Of a stretch of 64,000 nt of DNA, positions 39,752 through 48,588 are shown piece by piece. The stretch's first letter is position 1. Every line of letters starts with the position of its first letter. A program made the position numbers and the translations under genes. The stretch comes from Terricaulis silvestris (GTDB lineage: Bacteria > Pseudomonadota > Alphaproteobacteria > Caulobacterales > Aquidulcibacteraceae). The stretch lies in NCBI RefSeq assembly GCF_009792355.1, contig NZ_CP047045.1:434001-498000 (forward strand), in the 5' to 3' direction. A model generated the notes under the pieces. It was not told where the DNA came from. It made no database searches and saw nothing but the letters and a program-made list of their open reading frames with translations.

Positions 39752-40690
39752 GTGGAATCAAAGGAAGTCGTGCCTCCGTTTCTGAGCGTGCGCGTGTTCG
39801 AAGCCGCGGCGCGTCTCGGCAGCTTTGCGCGCGCTGCGGAGGAATTGGGCATCACGGCCGGCGCCGTCAGTCAGCATGTACGCATTCTGGAAGAGTTCGC
39901 GGGCCAGCCGCTATTCCGCCGGTTAGGGCGTGGCGTTGAGCTGAGCGATGCAGGGCAGGCGGCATTCTCGCACGCGAGTGCTGCGATGTCGGAGATGCTG
40001 GAAGCTGGCCGCGCCATGCGCGCAAGCATGCGTGGGCGGCGGATTTCGATCTCGACCCCGCCGTCCTTCGCGTCGAAATGGCTTATTCCCAGGCTCAGCG
40101 AGTTTCAGCAGCGCTACCCTGAGGTGGAGGTCCGCATCTCCGCCGACATGACACTAATCGATTTCGCGGTGACGGATATCGACCTCGCCATCCGCTACGG
40201 TCCTGGCGGCTACGAAGGTCTTTCTTGCGAGCGGCTAATGTCGGAGTCGGTGGCGGTCGTCGTTAGCCCAAAACTTCTCGAAGGCCGCGCGCCCGCGCGC
40301 ACAGCGGCTGATTTCTTGGACCTGCCGCTGATCCATGACGATGCGCCGGAGCGCGATCTTTCATGCCCGACCTGGAGCATGTGGTTCGCGGCGCGCGGTT
40401 TGCGGCGCGTCGAATCCGAGCGCGGGCTGCGTTTCAATCATTCTGGCTTGGCGCTGGAAGCCGCCGTTGCGGGCAAAGGCGCCGTGCTGGCTAAACGACA
40501 ATTGGCCCTGCGCGACCTGGCGGAGGGCACGTTGGTCTCGCCCTTGGATGAAGGCGATGCACCTCTGGCCTTTGCGTACTGGTTGGTGTGGCCGCGTGGC
40601 CGCCGGTTCGAACCGGCGCAGGCGGCGTTCCTCACGTGGTTGCGCGAGGAAGTGATCGCGAGCGACGCGGGCGCGGATCAAACCGCCTGA
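39752..40690 (+). CDS. LysR-family transcription regulator (GcvA-like)
   Basis: A protein of about 312 residues. The N-terminal winged helix-turn-helix has FLSVRVFEAAARLGSFARAA and ITAGAVSQHVRILEEFAGQP. The C-terminal substrate-binding domain has ISTPPSFASKWLIPRL and DIDLAIRYGPGGY, typical of the GcvA/AmpR branch. I use the GTG at 39752; a GTG at 39770 (just before PPFLS) and an ATG at 39701 are alternatives. It is divergent from the ilv leader and upstream of the his leader, so it may control either operon; no operator was identified. Confidence 0.88.
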   Translation: MESKEVVPPFLSVRVFEAAARLGSFARAAEELGITAGAVSQHVRILEEFAGQPLFRRLGRGVELSDAGQAAFSHASAAMSEMLEAGRAMRASMRGRRISISTPPSFASKWLIPRLSEFQQRYPEVEVRISADMTLIDFAVTDIDLAIRYGPGGYEGLSCERLMSESVAVVVSPKLLEGRAPARTAADFLDLPLIHDDAPERDLSCPTWSMWFAARGLRRVESERGLRFNHSGLALEAAVAGKGAVLAKRQLALRDLAEGTLVSPLDEGDAPLAFAYWLVWPRGRRFEPAQAAFLTWLREEVIASDAGADQTA

Positions 40691-40757
40691 GGCGCCGTTC
40701 GCGTCACGGGCGTGCGTGTTGACGCTCCGACCTAAGTTCGGATAGGCTTCCAACGTG

Positions 40758-40847
40758 ATGTGCACCGGTTTCCAACCGACTTTTGCCGACCGCCCCGTTC
40801 TGGGTGCGGTTGCGCATGCGCACCATCACGCTCACGCACGACATTAA
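40758..40847 (+). CDS. hisL: His-rich leader peptide of the his operon
   Basis: A 29-codon ORF from ATG 40758 (in-frame GTG at 40755 just before it) to TAA 40847. The last eleven residues read AHAHHHAHARH, with six His. It ends 95 bases before hisG, and a hairpin followed by a T-run lies between. This matches the layout of his attenuators, where stalling at His codons allows read-through. No strong ribosome site is seen (AGG about 9 bases upstream). Function is inferred from position and codon content. Confidence 0.7.
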   Translation: MCTGFQPTFADRPVLGAVAHAHHHAHARH

Positions 40848-40873
40848 AGCTCCGCATCCGCTTTTGAGCTGAG

Positions 40874-40914
40874 GGAGCGAGACGCCAGGCGTTTTCGCTC
40901 CATGCGCTGTTTTT
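40874..40914 (+). promoter_or_regulatory. Candidate his attenuator hairpin
   Basis: GGAGCGA (40874-40880) pairs with TCGCTCC (40895-40901), with an inner ACGC/GCGT extension, so the stem is about 11 pairs. Five T follow at 40910-40914, but eight bases separate them from the stem, so the terminator is not textbook. It lies between the leader peptide and hisG. The competing antiterminator fold was not worked out. Confidence 0.5.
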
Positions 40915-40942
40915 ATTCCCTTCCTGCGTCTGCGTGAGTTCC

Positions 40943-41821
40943 ATGGATACCCAACGTCTGCACATCGCGATTCAAAAGAGCGGCCGCTTGGCTGAGCGCA
41001 GCCTCGAATTGATCCGAGCCGCTGGCTACCGCCTCAACAAGAGCGCGGGCGAGCTCTCTTACAGCGTCGAGAACGCGCCAATCGACCTCTGGTGTGTGCG
41101 TGACGACGACATACCCACTTTCGTCGCCGATGGTGTAGCGGATCTCGGTATTGTCGGCCGCAACGTCCTGGCCGAACGGGAGAGCGCCGGCCGCGATGGG
41201 CTGGCAGAGGTGATGCCGCTCGGATTCGGCCGGTGCAAATTGTGCATCGCCGCGCCGGAAGGCTTTTCCTACGACGGTCCCGGCGCCTTACGCGGCGCCC
41301 GCATTGCGACGACATACCCAAACCTGCTCAGTCGATTCCTCAAAGAGCAGGGCGTGGAAGCTGAGATCGTCACGATGCGTGGCGCTGTCGAAGTGGCGCC
41401 TCGGCTCAAACTGGCCGACTTCATTTGCGACCTCGTCTCGACCGGTGCGACACTCGAGTCCAATGGACTCGCGGTTCTCGACACCATCCTGCAGAGCGAA
41501 GCCGTGCTTGTGCGCAATGCGCGAACGCTCGCGTCTGACCTGGCGCACGTTGCCGACAGTATGATCGCGCGCTTTCGCGGCGTTGTTGCGTCGCAGGACG
41601 CCAAATACGTCATGATGAATGCGCCGAGTGCGGCGCTGCCGCGTATCTCGGAAATCCTGCCGGGCGCCGGCGCGCCGACCGTCATGCCGCTCGCCGGGCG
41701 CGAAGGCTGGGTCGCGGTGCACGCCGTCTGCCAGGAATCAGTCTTCTGGGAGACGCTCGAAGCCCTGAAGGCCGTGGGCGCGACAGCGATACTGGTCCTC
41801 TCCATCGAGAAGATGATGTGA
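40943..41821 (+). CDS. hisG: ATP phosphoribosyltransferase, long form
   Basis: A 292-residue HisG with IAIQKSGRLAERSLELIRAA, VRDDDIPTFVADGVADLGIVG and the PRPP-binding region ADFICDLVSTGATLESNGL. The last 75 residues form the ACT-like regulatory domain (long form, as in E. coli), so no HisZ partner is needed. Many alphaproteobacteria instead have short HisG plus HisZ. It catalyses the first step of His synthesis and is normally His-inhibited. The ATG at 40943 is preferred to a GTG at 40934. Confidence 0.95.
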   Translation: MDTQRLHIAIQKSGRLAERSLELIRAAGYRLNKSAGELSYSVENAPIDLWCVRDDDIPTFVADGVADLGIVGRNVLAERESAGRDGLAEVMPLGFGRCKLCIAAPEGFSYDGPGALRGARIATTYPNLLSRFLKEQGVEAEIVTMRGAVEVAPRLKLADFICDLVSTGATLESNGLAVLDTILQSEAVLVRNARTLASDLAHVADSMIARFRGVVASQDAKYVMMNAPSAALPRISEILPGAGAPTVMPLAGREGWVAVHAVCQESVFWETLEALKAVGATAILVLSIEKMM

Positions 41822-41828
41822 GGCGATC

Positions 41829-43715
41829 ATGAAACGCTACACCTGGAGCGAAGCGAACACCGATGAACGTCAGCGCATTTTGGCGCGACCTGATCAGCGC
41901 GCATCGCCTGAAGTGGTTGCATTCGTCCGCCAGCTCTTCGCGGAAGTGGCCGATGAAGGCGAAGCCGCCTTGCGGCGGTGGTCGAAGAAGCTGGATGATT
42001 ATGAGCCTGCAACGCTCGAGCTTTCTCCGACTGTGTTGGACTCTGCCCGCGCCAGTCTCGCGTCCGAGGACATCGAGGCGATCGACTTTGCGATCGACCA
42101 GGTACGCTTCTATCACGAAGCGACAAAGCCAAAGCCGCAGGCGATCGAGCCGCTCCCTGGCGTTCGCGTGCGCCAGGTTTGGCGTCCGATCGCGACGTGT
42201 GGCCTCTACGTTCCGGCAGGCACAGCGCCACTTGTTTCCACCCTGATCATGCTTGCGGAGCCCGCACGTGTTGCGGGAGTGCGGGACCGCGTGATCACCA
42301 CGGCCCCAGGGGAGGGCGGTGCGCCTCATCCCGCGATGATCGTGGCCGCCGCGACGTGCGGACTTGATCGTCTTTGGCTAATCGGTGGCGCGCAAGCGAT
42401 TGCTGCGCTCGCGTTGGGTGTGTGGACGCCGAGGGCGCAGAAGATCTTCGGACCGGGCAATGCTTATGTCGCGGAAGCCAAGCGCCAAGCCGCTGCGTTG
42501 CCCAACGGCCCCGCCATCGACCTGCCCGCGGGGCCAAGCGAACTCATGGTCATCGCCGACCGCGGCGCCAATGCGGCAATGGTCGCGTCGGATCTGCTCA
42601 GTCAAGCAGAGCACGACGCAGACGCGCAGGTGATGCTCGTATCTGCATCCGACGAACTGCTCGCCGAAGTTGAAGTCGAACTCCAACGCCAGCTGACCGG
42701 CTTGCCGCGCGAGTCGATCGCGCGCCGGTCGATCGAACAAGCGCGCGCGATCCGTGTGAGATCGCTGGTAGAGGCGGTGGGAGTAGCAAACGATTACGCC
42801 CCCGAGCATCTATCGCTTCAGGTCGCGACCCCTGGGGATTTGGTCGATAGCATCGAAAACGCCGGCGCCGTGTTCATCGGCGCGTACACTGCGGAATCGT
42901 TCAGCGATTATGTGGTTGGCCCGAGCCACGTGCTGCCGACTGATGCTGCGGCAAAGTCCTATGGCGGCGTCAGCGTCGCGTCCTTCATGAAGAGCTTCAC
43001 ACAGCAAGAGGTGAGCGCTGCCGGCGCCCAACGCTTGGCGGGCGCCGCTGCGCGGTTGGCGCGGCTTGAGGGCCTAGAAGCCCACGCGCGCGCCGCGGAC
43101 ATTCGCTTTGCACCAGCGCGCCCCGCGGAGGAGGCGGTAAGGCGGCGTTGCGGTGAGATTAAGCGCACGACGAAGGAGACGAAGATCGTCGCGCGAGTGG
43201 ATCTCGATAGCGTCGTGCCCGTGTCGATTAGCACCGGTGTCGGCTTTTTCGATCATATGCTGGAGCAAGTGGCGCACCATGGCGGCTTTTCGCTGACGCT
43301 CTCTTGCGCCGGCGATCTGCACATTGATGCGCACCACTCGATAGAGGATTGCGCGATCGCGTTTGGGCAAGCGCTCAAGGGAGCTCTCTCGGACCGGCGC
43401 GGCATCGCGCGCTTTGGCTTTGTTCTTCCTATGGACGAAGCCGAGGCGAAGCTCTCCATCGATCTTGGCGGGCGGCCTTACCTTGTGTTCGATGGCGCAT
43501 TCGCGGCGCCGGCGATCGGCGCCTATCCGACAGAGATGACCAAGCACGTCTTCCGCTCGCTCGCCGAGAACCTTGGCGCGACGATCCATCTCTCCGTCAC
43601 GGGCGAGAACGATCATCACAAGACGGAAGCGTGTTTCAAAGCGCTCGGCCGAGCCTTGCGCTCTGCCATTCGGGTCGAAAGCGCTGACCTTCCGTCGACC
43701 AAGGGCGTCATCTGA
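41829..43715 (+). CDS. hisDB: HisD-HisB fusion: histidinol dehydrogenase / imidazoleglycerol-phosphate dehydratase
   Basis: A single 628-codon frame. Residues 1 to about 425 are a full histidinol dehydrogenase (CGLYVPAGTAPLVSTLIM, KIFGPGNAYVAEAKRQ, DLPAGPSELMVIAD, YAPEHLSLQ, GPSHVLPT). Residues about 440-628 are a full IGP dehydratase (RTTKETKI, STGVGFFDHMLEQVAHHGG, IDAHHSIEDCAIAFGQAL, GENDHHKTEACFKALGRALR), with the Mn-binding His/Glu motifs present. No stop or start lies between them beyond a short linker, RRRCGEIK. The two enzymes act at non-adjacent steps. I do not know this fusion as a standard arrangement. AGGCGATC precedes the ATG, and the stop overlaps hisH. Confidence 0.93.
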   Translation: MKRYTWSEANTDERQRILARPDQRASPEVVAFVRQLFAEVADEGEAALRRWSKKLDDYEPATLELSPTVLDSARASLASEDIEAIDFAIDQVRFYHEATKPKPQAIEPLPGVRVRQVWRPIATCGLYVPAGTAPLVSTLIMLAEPARVAGVRDRVITTAPGEGGAPHPAMIVAAATCGLDRLWLIGGAQAIAALALGVWTPRAQKIFGPGNAYVAEAKRQAAALPNGPAIDLPAGPSELMVIADRGANAAMVASDLLSQAEHDADAQVMLVSASDELLAEVEVELQRQLTGLPRESIARRSIEQARAIRVRSLVEAVGVANDYAPEHLSLQVATPGDLVDSIENAGAVFIGAYTAESFSDYVVGPSHVLPTDAAAKSYGGVSVASFMKSFTQQEVSAAGAQRLAGAAARLARLEGLEAHARAADIRFAPARPAEEAVRRRCGEIKRTTKETKIVARVDLDSVVPVSISTGVGFFDHMLEQVAHHGGFSLTLSCAGDLHIDAHHSIEDCAIAFGQALKGALSDRRGIARFGFVLPMDEAEAKLSIDLGGRPYLVFDGAFAAPAIGAYPTEMTKHVFRSLAENLGATIHLSVTGENDHHKTEACFKALGRALRSAIRVESADLPSTKGVI

Positions 43716-44311
43716 TGGACGTCGCGGTGATCAAGCTTGGCGTGGGCAACACCGCGTCCGTGATGTTCGCGCTCGAACGGGTTGGGGCTAACGCGACGCT
43801 GACGAACGATCCGACGCAGGTGCGGGACGCCGCGCGCGTCATCCTGCCCGGCGTTGGCGCCGCGGCGGCAGCGATGCGTCTGTTGAACCAATCCGGCATG
43901 GCGGAGGTGTTGCGCACGTTCGCGCGTCCATTGCTCGGCATCTGTCTCGGCCAACAGGTGCTCTATGATCGAAGCGAAGAGGGTAGCGCCGCAGGACTTG
44001 GCCTCCTACCGGGAACAGTTGCAGCGTTGGAGGCCACGCCGCAACGCCCAGCGCCGCACATGGGATGGAGCGCGCTGCGCATAGAGCAACATCACGCTCT
44101 GTTGGAAGGCGTTCGCTCTGGCGACTATGCGTACTTTGTCCATTCCTATGCCTGCCCTGCCGACGCGAACGCCATCGCCCAAGCAGAATACGGCGCCGTG
44201 TTCGCGGCGGCCGTCGCTCGCGACAACGTATTCGGGTGTCAGTTTCACCCCGAGCGCTCCGGCGCTGTGGGTGCCCGAATCTTGCGCAACTTCCTGGCGC
44301 TGCCATGCTGA
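43715..44311 (+). CDS. hisH: Imidazole glycerol phosphate synthase glutaminase subunit
   Basis: A 198-residue class I glutamine amidotransferase with the oxyanion PGVG, nucleophile Cys in PLLGICLGQQVLYD and catalytic His and Glu in GCQFHPERSG. It hydrolyses Gln to feed ammonia to HisF. The start overlaps the hisDB stop by one base (TGATG). Confidence 0.95.
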   Translation: MDVAVIKLGVGNTASVMFALERVGANATLTNDPTQVRDAARVILPGVGAAAAAMRLLNQSGMAEVLRTFARPLLGICLGQQVLYDRSEEGSAAGLGLLPGTVAALEATPQRPAPHMGWSALRIEQHHALLEGVRSGDYAYFVHSYACPADANAIAQAEYGAVFAAAVARDNVFGCQFHPERSGAVGARILRNFLALPC

Positions 44312-45027
44312 TCCTGCCGGCCATCGATCTGAAGCAGGGCGCATGCGTACGTCTCACGCAAGGCCGCTTTGACGCCGTCACAGAATACGGCCATCCTTTT
44401 GCACGTCTGCGCAGCTTCTCCGACGCCGGCGCGGAATGGGTGCACGTTGTCGATCTTGACGGCGCGCGCGCGCGCGAACCGGTGCAGCACGATCTCATCG
44501 CGCGGCTCGTCGCGGAGACGCGATTGCGTGTGCAATCCGGTGGCGGCGTGCGGACGCGCGAACATGTTGCGACACTGTTGAACGCCGGCGTGGCGCGCGT
44601 GGTTGTGGGATCGATGGCCGTGCGCGATCCGGCGGAGGTCCGCAGTTGGACCGTTGAGTTTGGACCCGAGCGCATCTGCGTCGCATTGGACGTCCGCGCC
44701 GCTGATGGCGATTGGGAAGTCGCCGCCGATGGCTGGGCCGTCGGCGCTGGCGTACGTCTGGCGGATGCGCTGGCGCAGTTTCCGTCAGGTAGCTTGGCGC
44801 ACATCCTTGTCACCGACATTTCACGCGACGGCGCGCTTAGCGGCCCAAACGTTGACTTAATGAGGATGATCCGCGCACTGCGACCGGATCTCAGGCTGCA
44901 AGCGTCAGGAGGTGTATCGCAACTGTATGACCTATTCGCTTTGCGGGAGGCGGGCGCCAGCACCGCTATCGTTGGCCGCGCGCTCTACGAAGGGCGCTTT
45001 ACCTTGGAGGCCGCTCTTGCCCTCTAA
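44305..45027 (+). CDS. hisA: Phosphoribosylformimino-AICAR ribotide isomerase
   Basis: A 240-residue TIM barrel with PAIDLKQGACVRLTQGRFD, VHVVDLDGARA, VQSGGGVRT and TDISRDGALSGPN. These give the two half-barrel phosphate sites and catalytic Asp residues. The ATG at 44305 overlaps hisH by 7 bases. Confidence 0.95.
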   Translation: MLILPAIDLKQGACVRLTQGRFDAVTEYGHPFARLRSFSDAGAEWVHVVDLDGARAREPVQHDLIARLVAETRLRVQSGGGVRTREHVATLLNAGVARVVVGSMAVRDPAEVRSWTVEFGPERICVALDVRAADGDWEVAADGWAVGAGVRLADALAQFPSGSLAHILVTDISRDGALSGPNVDLMRMIRALRPDLRLQASGGVSQLYDLFALREAGASTAIVGRALYEGRFTLEAALAL

Positions 45028-45784
45028 GCGTATCATCGCTTGCCTCGATGTCAGGGATGGCCGTGTCGTCAAAGGCGTGCGGTTCGAGGGCCATGCCGAC
45101 ATGGGCGATCCCGCCGAACTCGCGGCGCGCTATCGCGATCAGGGCGCCGACGAGATCGTCATCTACGACATCACCGCGTCGGCTGAGCGACGCACGATCG
45201 ACTACGGCTGGCTCGCGCGCGTTGCGCGCGTTCTGGACATCCCGCTTGCCGTCGCCGGTGGTATCCGCTCGCTGGAGCAAGCCATCGCCTGCCTCGAACA
45301 CGGCGCCGACAAAGTGTCGATCAATTCGCCGGCGCTGGAACGGCCGGAGTTGATTGCCGAGATTGCCGAAGTCGCCGGTTCGCAATGCGTTGTCGTCGGC
45401 GTCGATAGCCGCGCCATTGATGGGCAATGGCGCACATACCAATACACCGGATCGGCTGACACCATCCGGCGAACACCGAGGCTCACACTCGATTGGATTG
45501 TCGAGGCGCAGGACCGCGGCGCTGGCGAGATCGTGCTGAACTGCATGGATCAGGACGGCGTACGCGCGGGCTACGACATCGCGCAGCTCAAGGCTGCCCG
45601 ACAGCGGCTTCGCATTCCGCTCGTGGCGTCAGGTGGAGCTGGTGGGCCGCAGCATTTTGTTGACGTCTTCGAGCAAGCCGATGTTTCAGCGGCGCTTGCT
45701 GCCGGCATTTTTCACGCGGGCGTCGCCACGGTGTCGGACGTGAAAGCTGCGATGCGCGACGCAGGTCTAGAGGTGCGGCCATGA
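45017..45784 (+). CDS. hisF: Imidazole glycerol phosphate synthase cyclase subunit
   Basis: A 255-residue TIM barrel with [66 protein letters not shown] and [12 protein letters not shown]. The best start is TTG at 45017, with GGAGG six bases upstream; no ATG is present nearby in frame. It overlaps the end of hisA by 11 bases. Confidence 0.94.
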   Translation: MPSKRIIACLDVRDGRVVKGVRFEGHADMGDPAELAARYRDQGADEIVIYDITASAERRTIDYGWLARVARVLDIPLAVAGGIRSLEQAIACLEHGADKVSINSPALERPELIAEIAEVAGSQCVVVGVDSRAIDGQWRTYQYTGSADTIRRTPRLTLDWIVEAQDRGAGEIVLNCMDQDGVRAGYDIAQLKAARQRLRIPLVASGGAGGPQHFVDVFEQADVSAALAAGIFHAGVATVSDVKAAMRDAGLEVRP

Positions 45785-46401
45785 TCGCGTTGGACATATC
45801 GAAAGTGGATTTCGACAAAGGTGGCGGGTTGGTCTGCGCCGTCGCGCAGGACCGGCTCACGCTGCAAGTCCTCATGGTCGCGTGGATGGATCGCGCCGCG
45901 CTTGAGGAAACGCTCGCGTCCGGTGAGGCGACGTTCTTCTCGCGATCGCGTCAGGCGCGCTGGCGAAAGGGCGAGACGTCGGGAAATACGCTTCGCGTCA
46001 CCGATGTTGTCGCCGATTGCGATGGCGATACACTATTGCTCTCCGTCGAGCCTGCGGGCCCCGCATGTCATCGCGGCGCGGTAAGCTGCTTCGGCGATGC
46101 GGTTGCGCCAGGTATTGGCCGCCTCGGCGCGCTGGAGCGAACGGTGGCCGCGCGCGCATCTGCCCCTCTCGCGGAAAGCTACACGGCGAAATTGCTCGGC
46201 GAAGGCTTGAAGCGCGTCGCGCAGAAAGTTGGCGAGGAGGGCGTCGAGACCGCGCTCGCTGGCGCCGCAGGCGATGACGCCGAACTCTGCAACGAAGCAG
46301 CAGACCTGCTCTATCACCTTGCCGTTCTGCTGAAGGCGCGCGGTCTGAACTTCGCCGACGTCACTGCCGTGCTGGGCGCGCGCGCGGAGTCAGCGCGATG
46401 A
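45781..46401 (+). CDS. hisIE: PRA-CH / PRA-PH bifunctional enzyme HisIE
   Basis: A 206-residue fusion. Residues 1-105 are the cyclohydrolase ([57 protein letters not shown]). Residues about 115-200 are the pyrophosphohydrolase ([34 protein letters not shown]). Alphaproteobacteria mostly keep hisI and hisE separate, so the fusion is unusual here. The ATG overlaps the hisF stop (ATGA). Confidence 0.95.
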   Translation: MIALDISKVDFDKGGGLVCAVAQDRLTLQVLMVAWMDRAALEETLASGEATFFSRSRQARWRKGETSGNTLRVTDVVADCDGDTLLLSVEPAGPACHRGAVSCFGDAVAPGIGRLGALERTVAARASAPLAESYTAKLLGEGLKRVAQKVGEEGVETALAGAAGDDAELCNEAADLLYHLAVLLKARGLNFADVTAVLGARAESAR

Positions 46402-47471
46402 GGCCGACACCCAAAGCCGGCATCTTGGAGATCGCGCCTTACGTGCCAGGTCGCTCCAAGGCGCAAGGCGTTGAGCGGCCGTTGAAGCTGTCCGCGAACG
46501 AGAACCCGTTCGGATGCAGCGAGGCGGCGCGCGCCGCCTTCCTTGCCGCCGCTTCGGACATCCATCTCTATCCAGACGCGAGGACGTCGAGTCTGCGCGC
46601 TGCAATCGCGGAAAAGTTTGACCTTGAGCCGGAGCGCCTGGTTTTCGGGGCGGGTTCGGATGAGATCTTCTCGATGGCGGCCCAAGCCTATTTGGGCGAG
46701 GGCGACAACGCGGTGCAGCCGCAATACGGCTTTGCCGCCTGGGCCATCGCTGTCCAGGCCGCGGGCGCCGCTATCAAATCCGCGCCGGAGCCGGACTTTG
46801 TGGTGGATATCGACGGCATACTCGCCGCTGTCAATGAACGCACGCGCATCGTGTTCATCGCAAACCCTGCCAACCCGACCGGCACCTGGCTGCCGTTCAG
46901 TGAGATCGAACGTCTGCACGCTGGCCTGCCTAAACGTGTGCTGCTCGTCTTGGACGGCGCATATGCCGAATGCGCGTTCGGTATTGATGGCTATAGCGAC
47001 GGTCTCACTTGGTCGCGTGACAAAGAGAACGTGCTCGTCACGCGCACATTCTCGAAAGCGTACGGCCTCGCGTCGTTGCGCGTTGGTTGGGCTTATGGCC
47101 CCGGGTCAGTGATCGCTGCGCTGGATCGTATTCGCCTCCCGTTCTCGGTGCCACGTGCAGGGGAGGCGGCTGCTGTAGCGGCGTTGGGGGACGATGCGTT
47201 CGTGGCCAAGTCAGTGGGCGCGTTTGCCGAAGGGCGCCAGCAACTCGACGCCGCCTGCCGCGCGCTCGGTGCGCGAACATTGCCGTCACTCGCCAATTTC
47301 GTGACTGCGCGTTTCGCCGATGCAAGCGCGATCGATCAAGCCTTAGCGAGCCGCGGCATTCTGGTGCGCCACCTCGCAAACTACGGCATGCCGGATTGGC
47401 TCCGCATCAGCGTCGGTCGACCGGCTGAAACGGAACGAGCGATCACCGTGCTGGCCGATATCTGTCGCTAG
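46398..47471 (+). CDS. hisC: Histidinol-phosphate aminotransferase
   Basis: A 357-residue fold-type I PLP enzyme with [17 protein letters not shown], the PNPTG-like [25 protein letters not shown] and the PLP lysine in [21 protein letters not shown]. It ends the operon and overlaps hisIE (ATGA). No histidinol-phosphate phosphatase is in the cluster, since the HisB part is dehydratase only. Confidence 0.95.
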   Translation: MRPTPKAGILEIAPYVPGRSKAQGVERPLKLSANENPFGCSEAARAAFLAAASDIHLYPDARTSSLRAAIAEKFDLEPERLVFGAGSDEIFSMAAQAYLGEGDNAVQPQYGFAAWAIAVQAAGAAIKSAPEPDFVVDIDGILAAVNERTRIVFIANPANPTGTWLPFSEIERLHAGLPKRVLLVLDGAYAECAFGIDGYSDGLTWSRDKENVLVTRTFSKAYGLASLRVGWAYGPGSVIAALDRIRLPFSVPRAGEAAAVAALGDDAFVAKSVGAFAEGRQQLDAACRALGARTLPSLANFVTARFADASAIDQALASRGILVRHLANYGMPDWLRISVGRPAETERAITVLADICR

Positions 47472-47529
47472 TTCGCACCTCTGTATTGGCGCCTGCGTGA
47501 TCGGCGTGGCTAACAAGGAAGGCGCGGTC

Positions 47530-47763
47530 GGCCCAACAAGCATGCGTTCCGGAGCAGATTTTATGCGGCAGCGCGATGCGGGCGACGGGGCCGTCCGCGA
47601 TGCGCTTCGCATCAATCACCACGCACTCGGATTTGCCGGCGTTCTCGCCGATGACGAAGCTAACCAGGTAACCATCGTCTTCGTCCTCAGCGTTGATGCG
47701 CGGCGCGAAAGGCGCTTCGCCGCCACAGCGGCCTTCGCCGAATTCGTATGATTCCGAATTGCC
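47530..47763 (-). pseudogene. Carotenoid oxygenase C-terminal remnant
   Basis: About 78 codons on the minus strand read like the end of a carotenoid cleavage dioxygenase (SYEFGEGRCGGEAPFAPR, EDDGYLVSFVIGENAGKSEC, VVIDAKRIADGPVARIALPH). The last part contains the conserved region ICSGTHACWA. The N-terminal 350 or more residues are missing, and the upstream frame is unrelated. It immediately follows hisC in the opposite direction. Confidence 0.6.
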
Positions 47764-47899
47764 GGTTACCGCCGTCTGCGTCTGAACAACGGCGCGCGTG
47801 AACCCGCGAAACTCGGCGGGTGTAAGTTGCTCCCCTTTCATAAGAAGGGGCATTAGCGCCGAGATCGCCATCGGGCTCTCGGGTGCCAATACGATCTCG

Positions 47900-48350
47900 C
47901 CGGTAACCGCACCCGGCTCACCTATCCGGACTCGAACTATGTCGAGTTCACCTACGACGTGCTCAGCCGCATGGACCAAGCGCGCGAGAACGACGCCACG
48001 TCAGGGGCCGGTTTGCTGGCACTACGCCTACGATAACCTCAGCCGCGTCACGTCGCTCACGTTCGGCAACGGCGCGTCGCGCAGCGCCACGTACAACATC
48101 TCGAACACGCTGAACTGGTCGCTCTCGCAGAACATGTCCGGCACGTCGCACGATGTGACCGCTACGTTCCAGTGAACCCCGGTGGACAGAGTGAGGCCGG
48201 CGATCTCTCGAACAGCGCGTATACCTACGCTCCGTCCGTGCTCGAAGAGACCTACACGCGCGACGGGCCCAATCGCTGCACCGCAGTCGAAGGGACAAGC
48301 TTCACCTATGATGCGCGCCAGAACCCCCTGCCTCTCCGACACGTCGGTGT
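47900..48350 (+). pseudogene. RHS/YD-repeat protein remnant
   Basis: Short YD-type repeats are spread over shifting frames: RLTYPDSNYVEFTYDVLSRM, HYAYDNLSRVTSLTFGNG, then after a stop SAYTYAPSVLEE and TRDGPNRCTAVEGTSFTYDA. Intact RHS proteins are polymorphic surface toxins of 1000 or more residues. Stops and frameshifts show that this is decayed. The neighbouring remnants suggest repeated insertion and deletion here. Confidence 0.6.
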
Positions 48351-48410
48351 GAATCAGCGCCGTGGAATTTGAGTCAGGTTCTATGGAATGCGACAAACTG
48401 TTCGAATTCA

Positions 48411-48489
48411 TGGTGGTGGCGGGTGGACTTGAACCACCTACCTTGGGGTTATGAAACCCATAGTCCTTCTGAATACTAAGCCCGCCACA
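48411..48489 (-). other. Initiator-tRNA-like sequence (CAU), probably degenerate
   Basis: Folding the minus strand gives a 79-base cloverleaf: encoded CCA end, six-pair acceptor with a mismatch at 1-72, perfect T-stem GGTGG/CCACC with loop TTCAAGT, and an anticodon loop TTCATAA (CAU) on a GGG/CCC-rich stem, which are initiator-tRNA-like marks. Odd points are a T:C mismatch closing the anticodon loop, a four-base spacer before the D-stem, a poor D-loop and no base 26. It may be a tRNA relic or an attachment site next to the integrase. Confidence 0.45.
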
Positions 48490-48588
48490 GGCGACATTGT
48501 CCGATAAATCGCTTTTCTAGCGTGAGTTTTTGGCTATATACGGCCGCGCTGTCTCTCTCGTTCGATGTTAGACCCCAGTTAGACCCGC

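Noticed and set aside
40818-40871. Alternative leader frame MRTITLTHDIK upstream of hisG
   Set aside because: It overlaps the His-rich frame but has no His run, so it does not explain attenuation.
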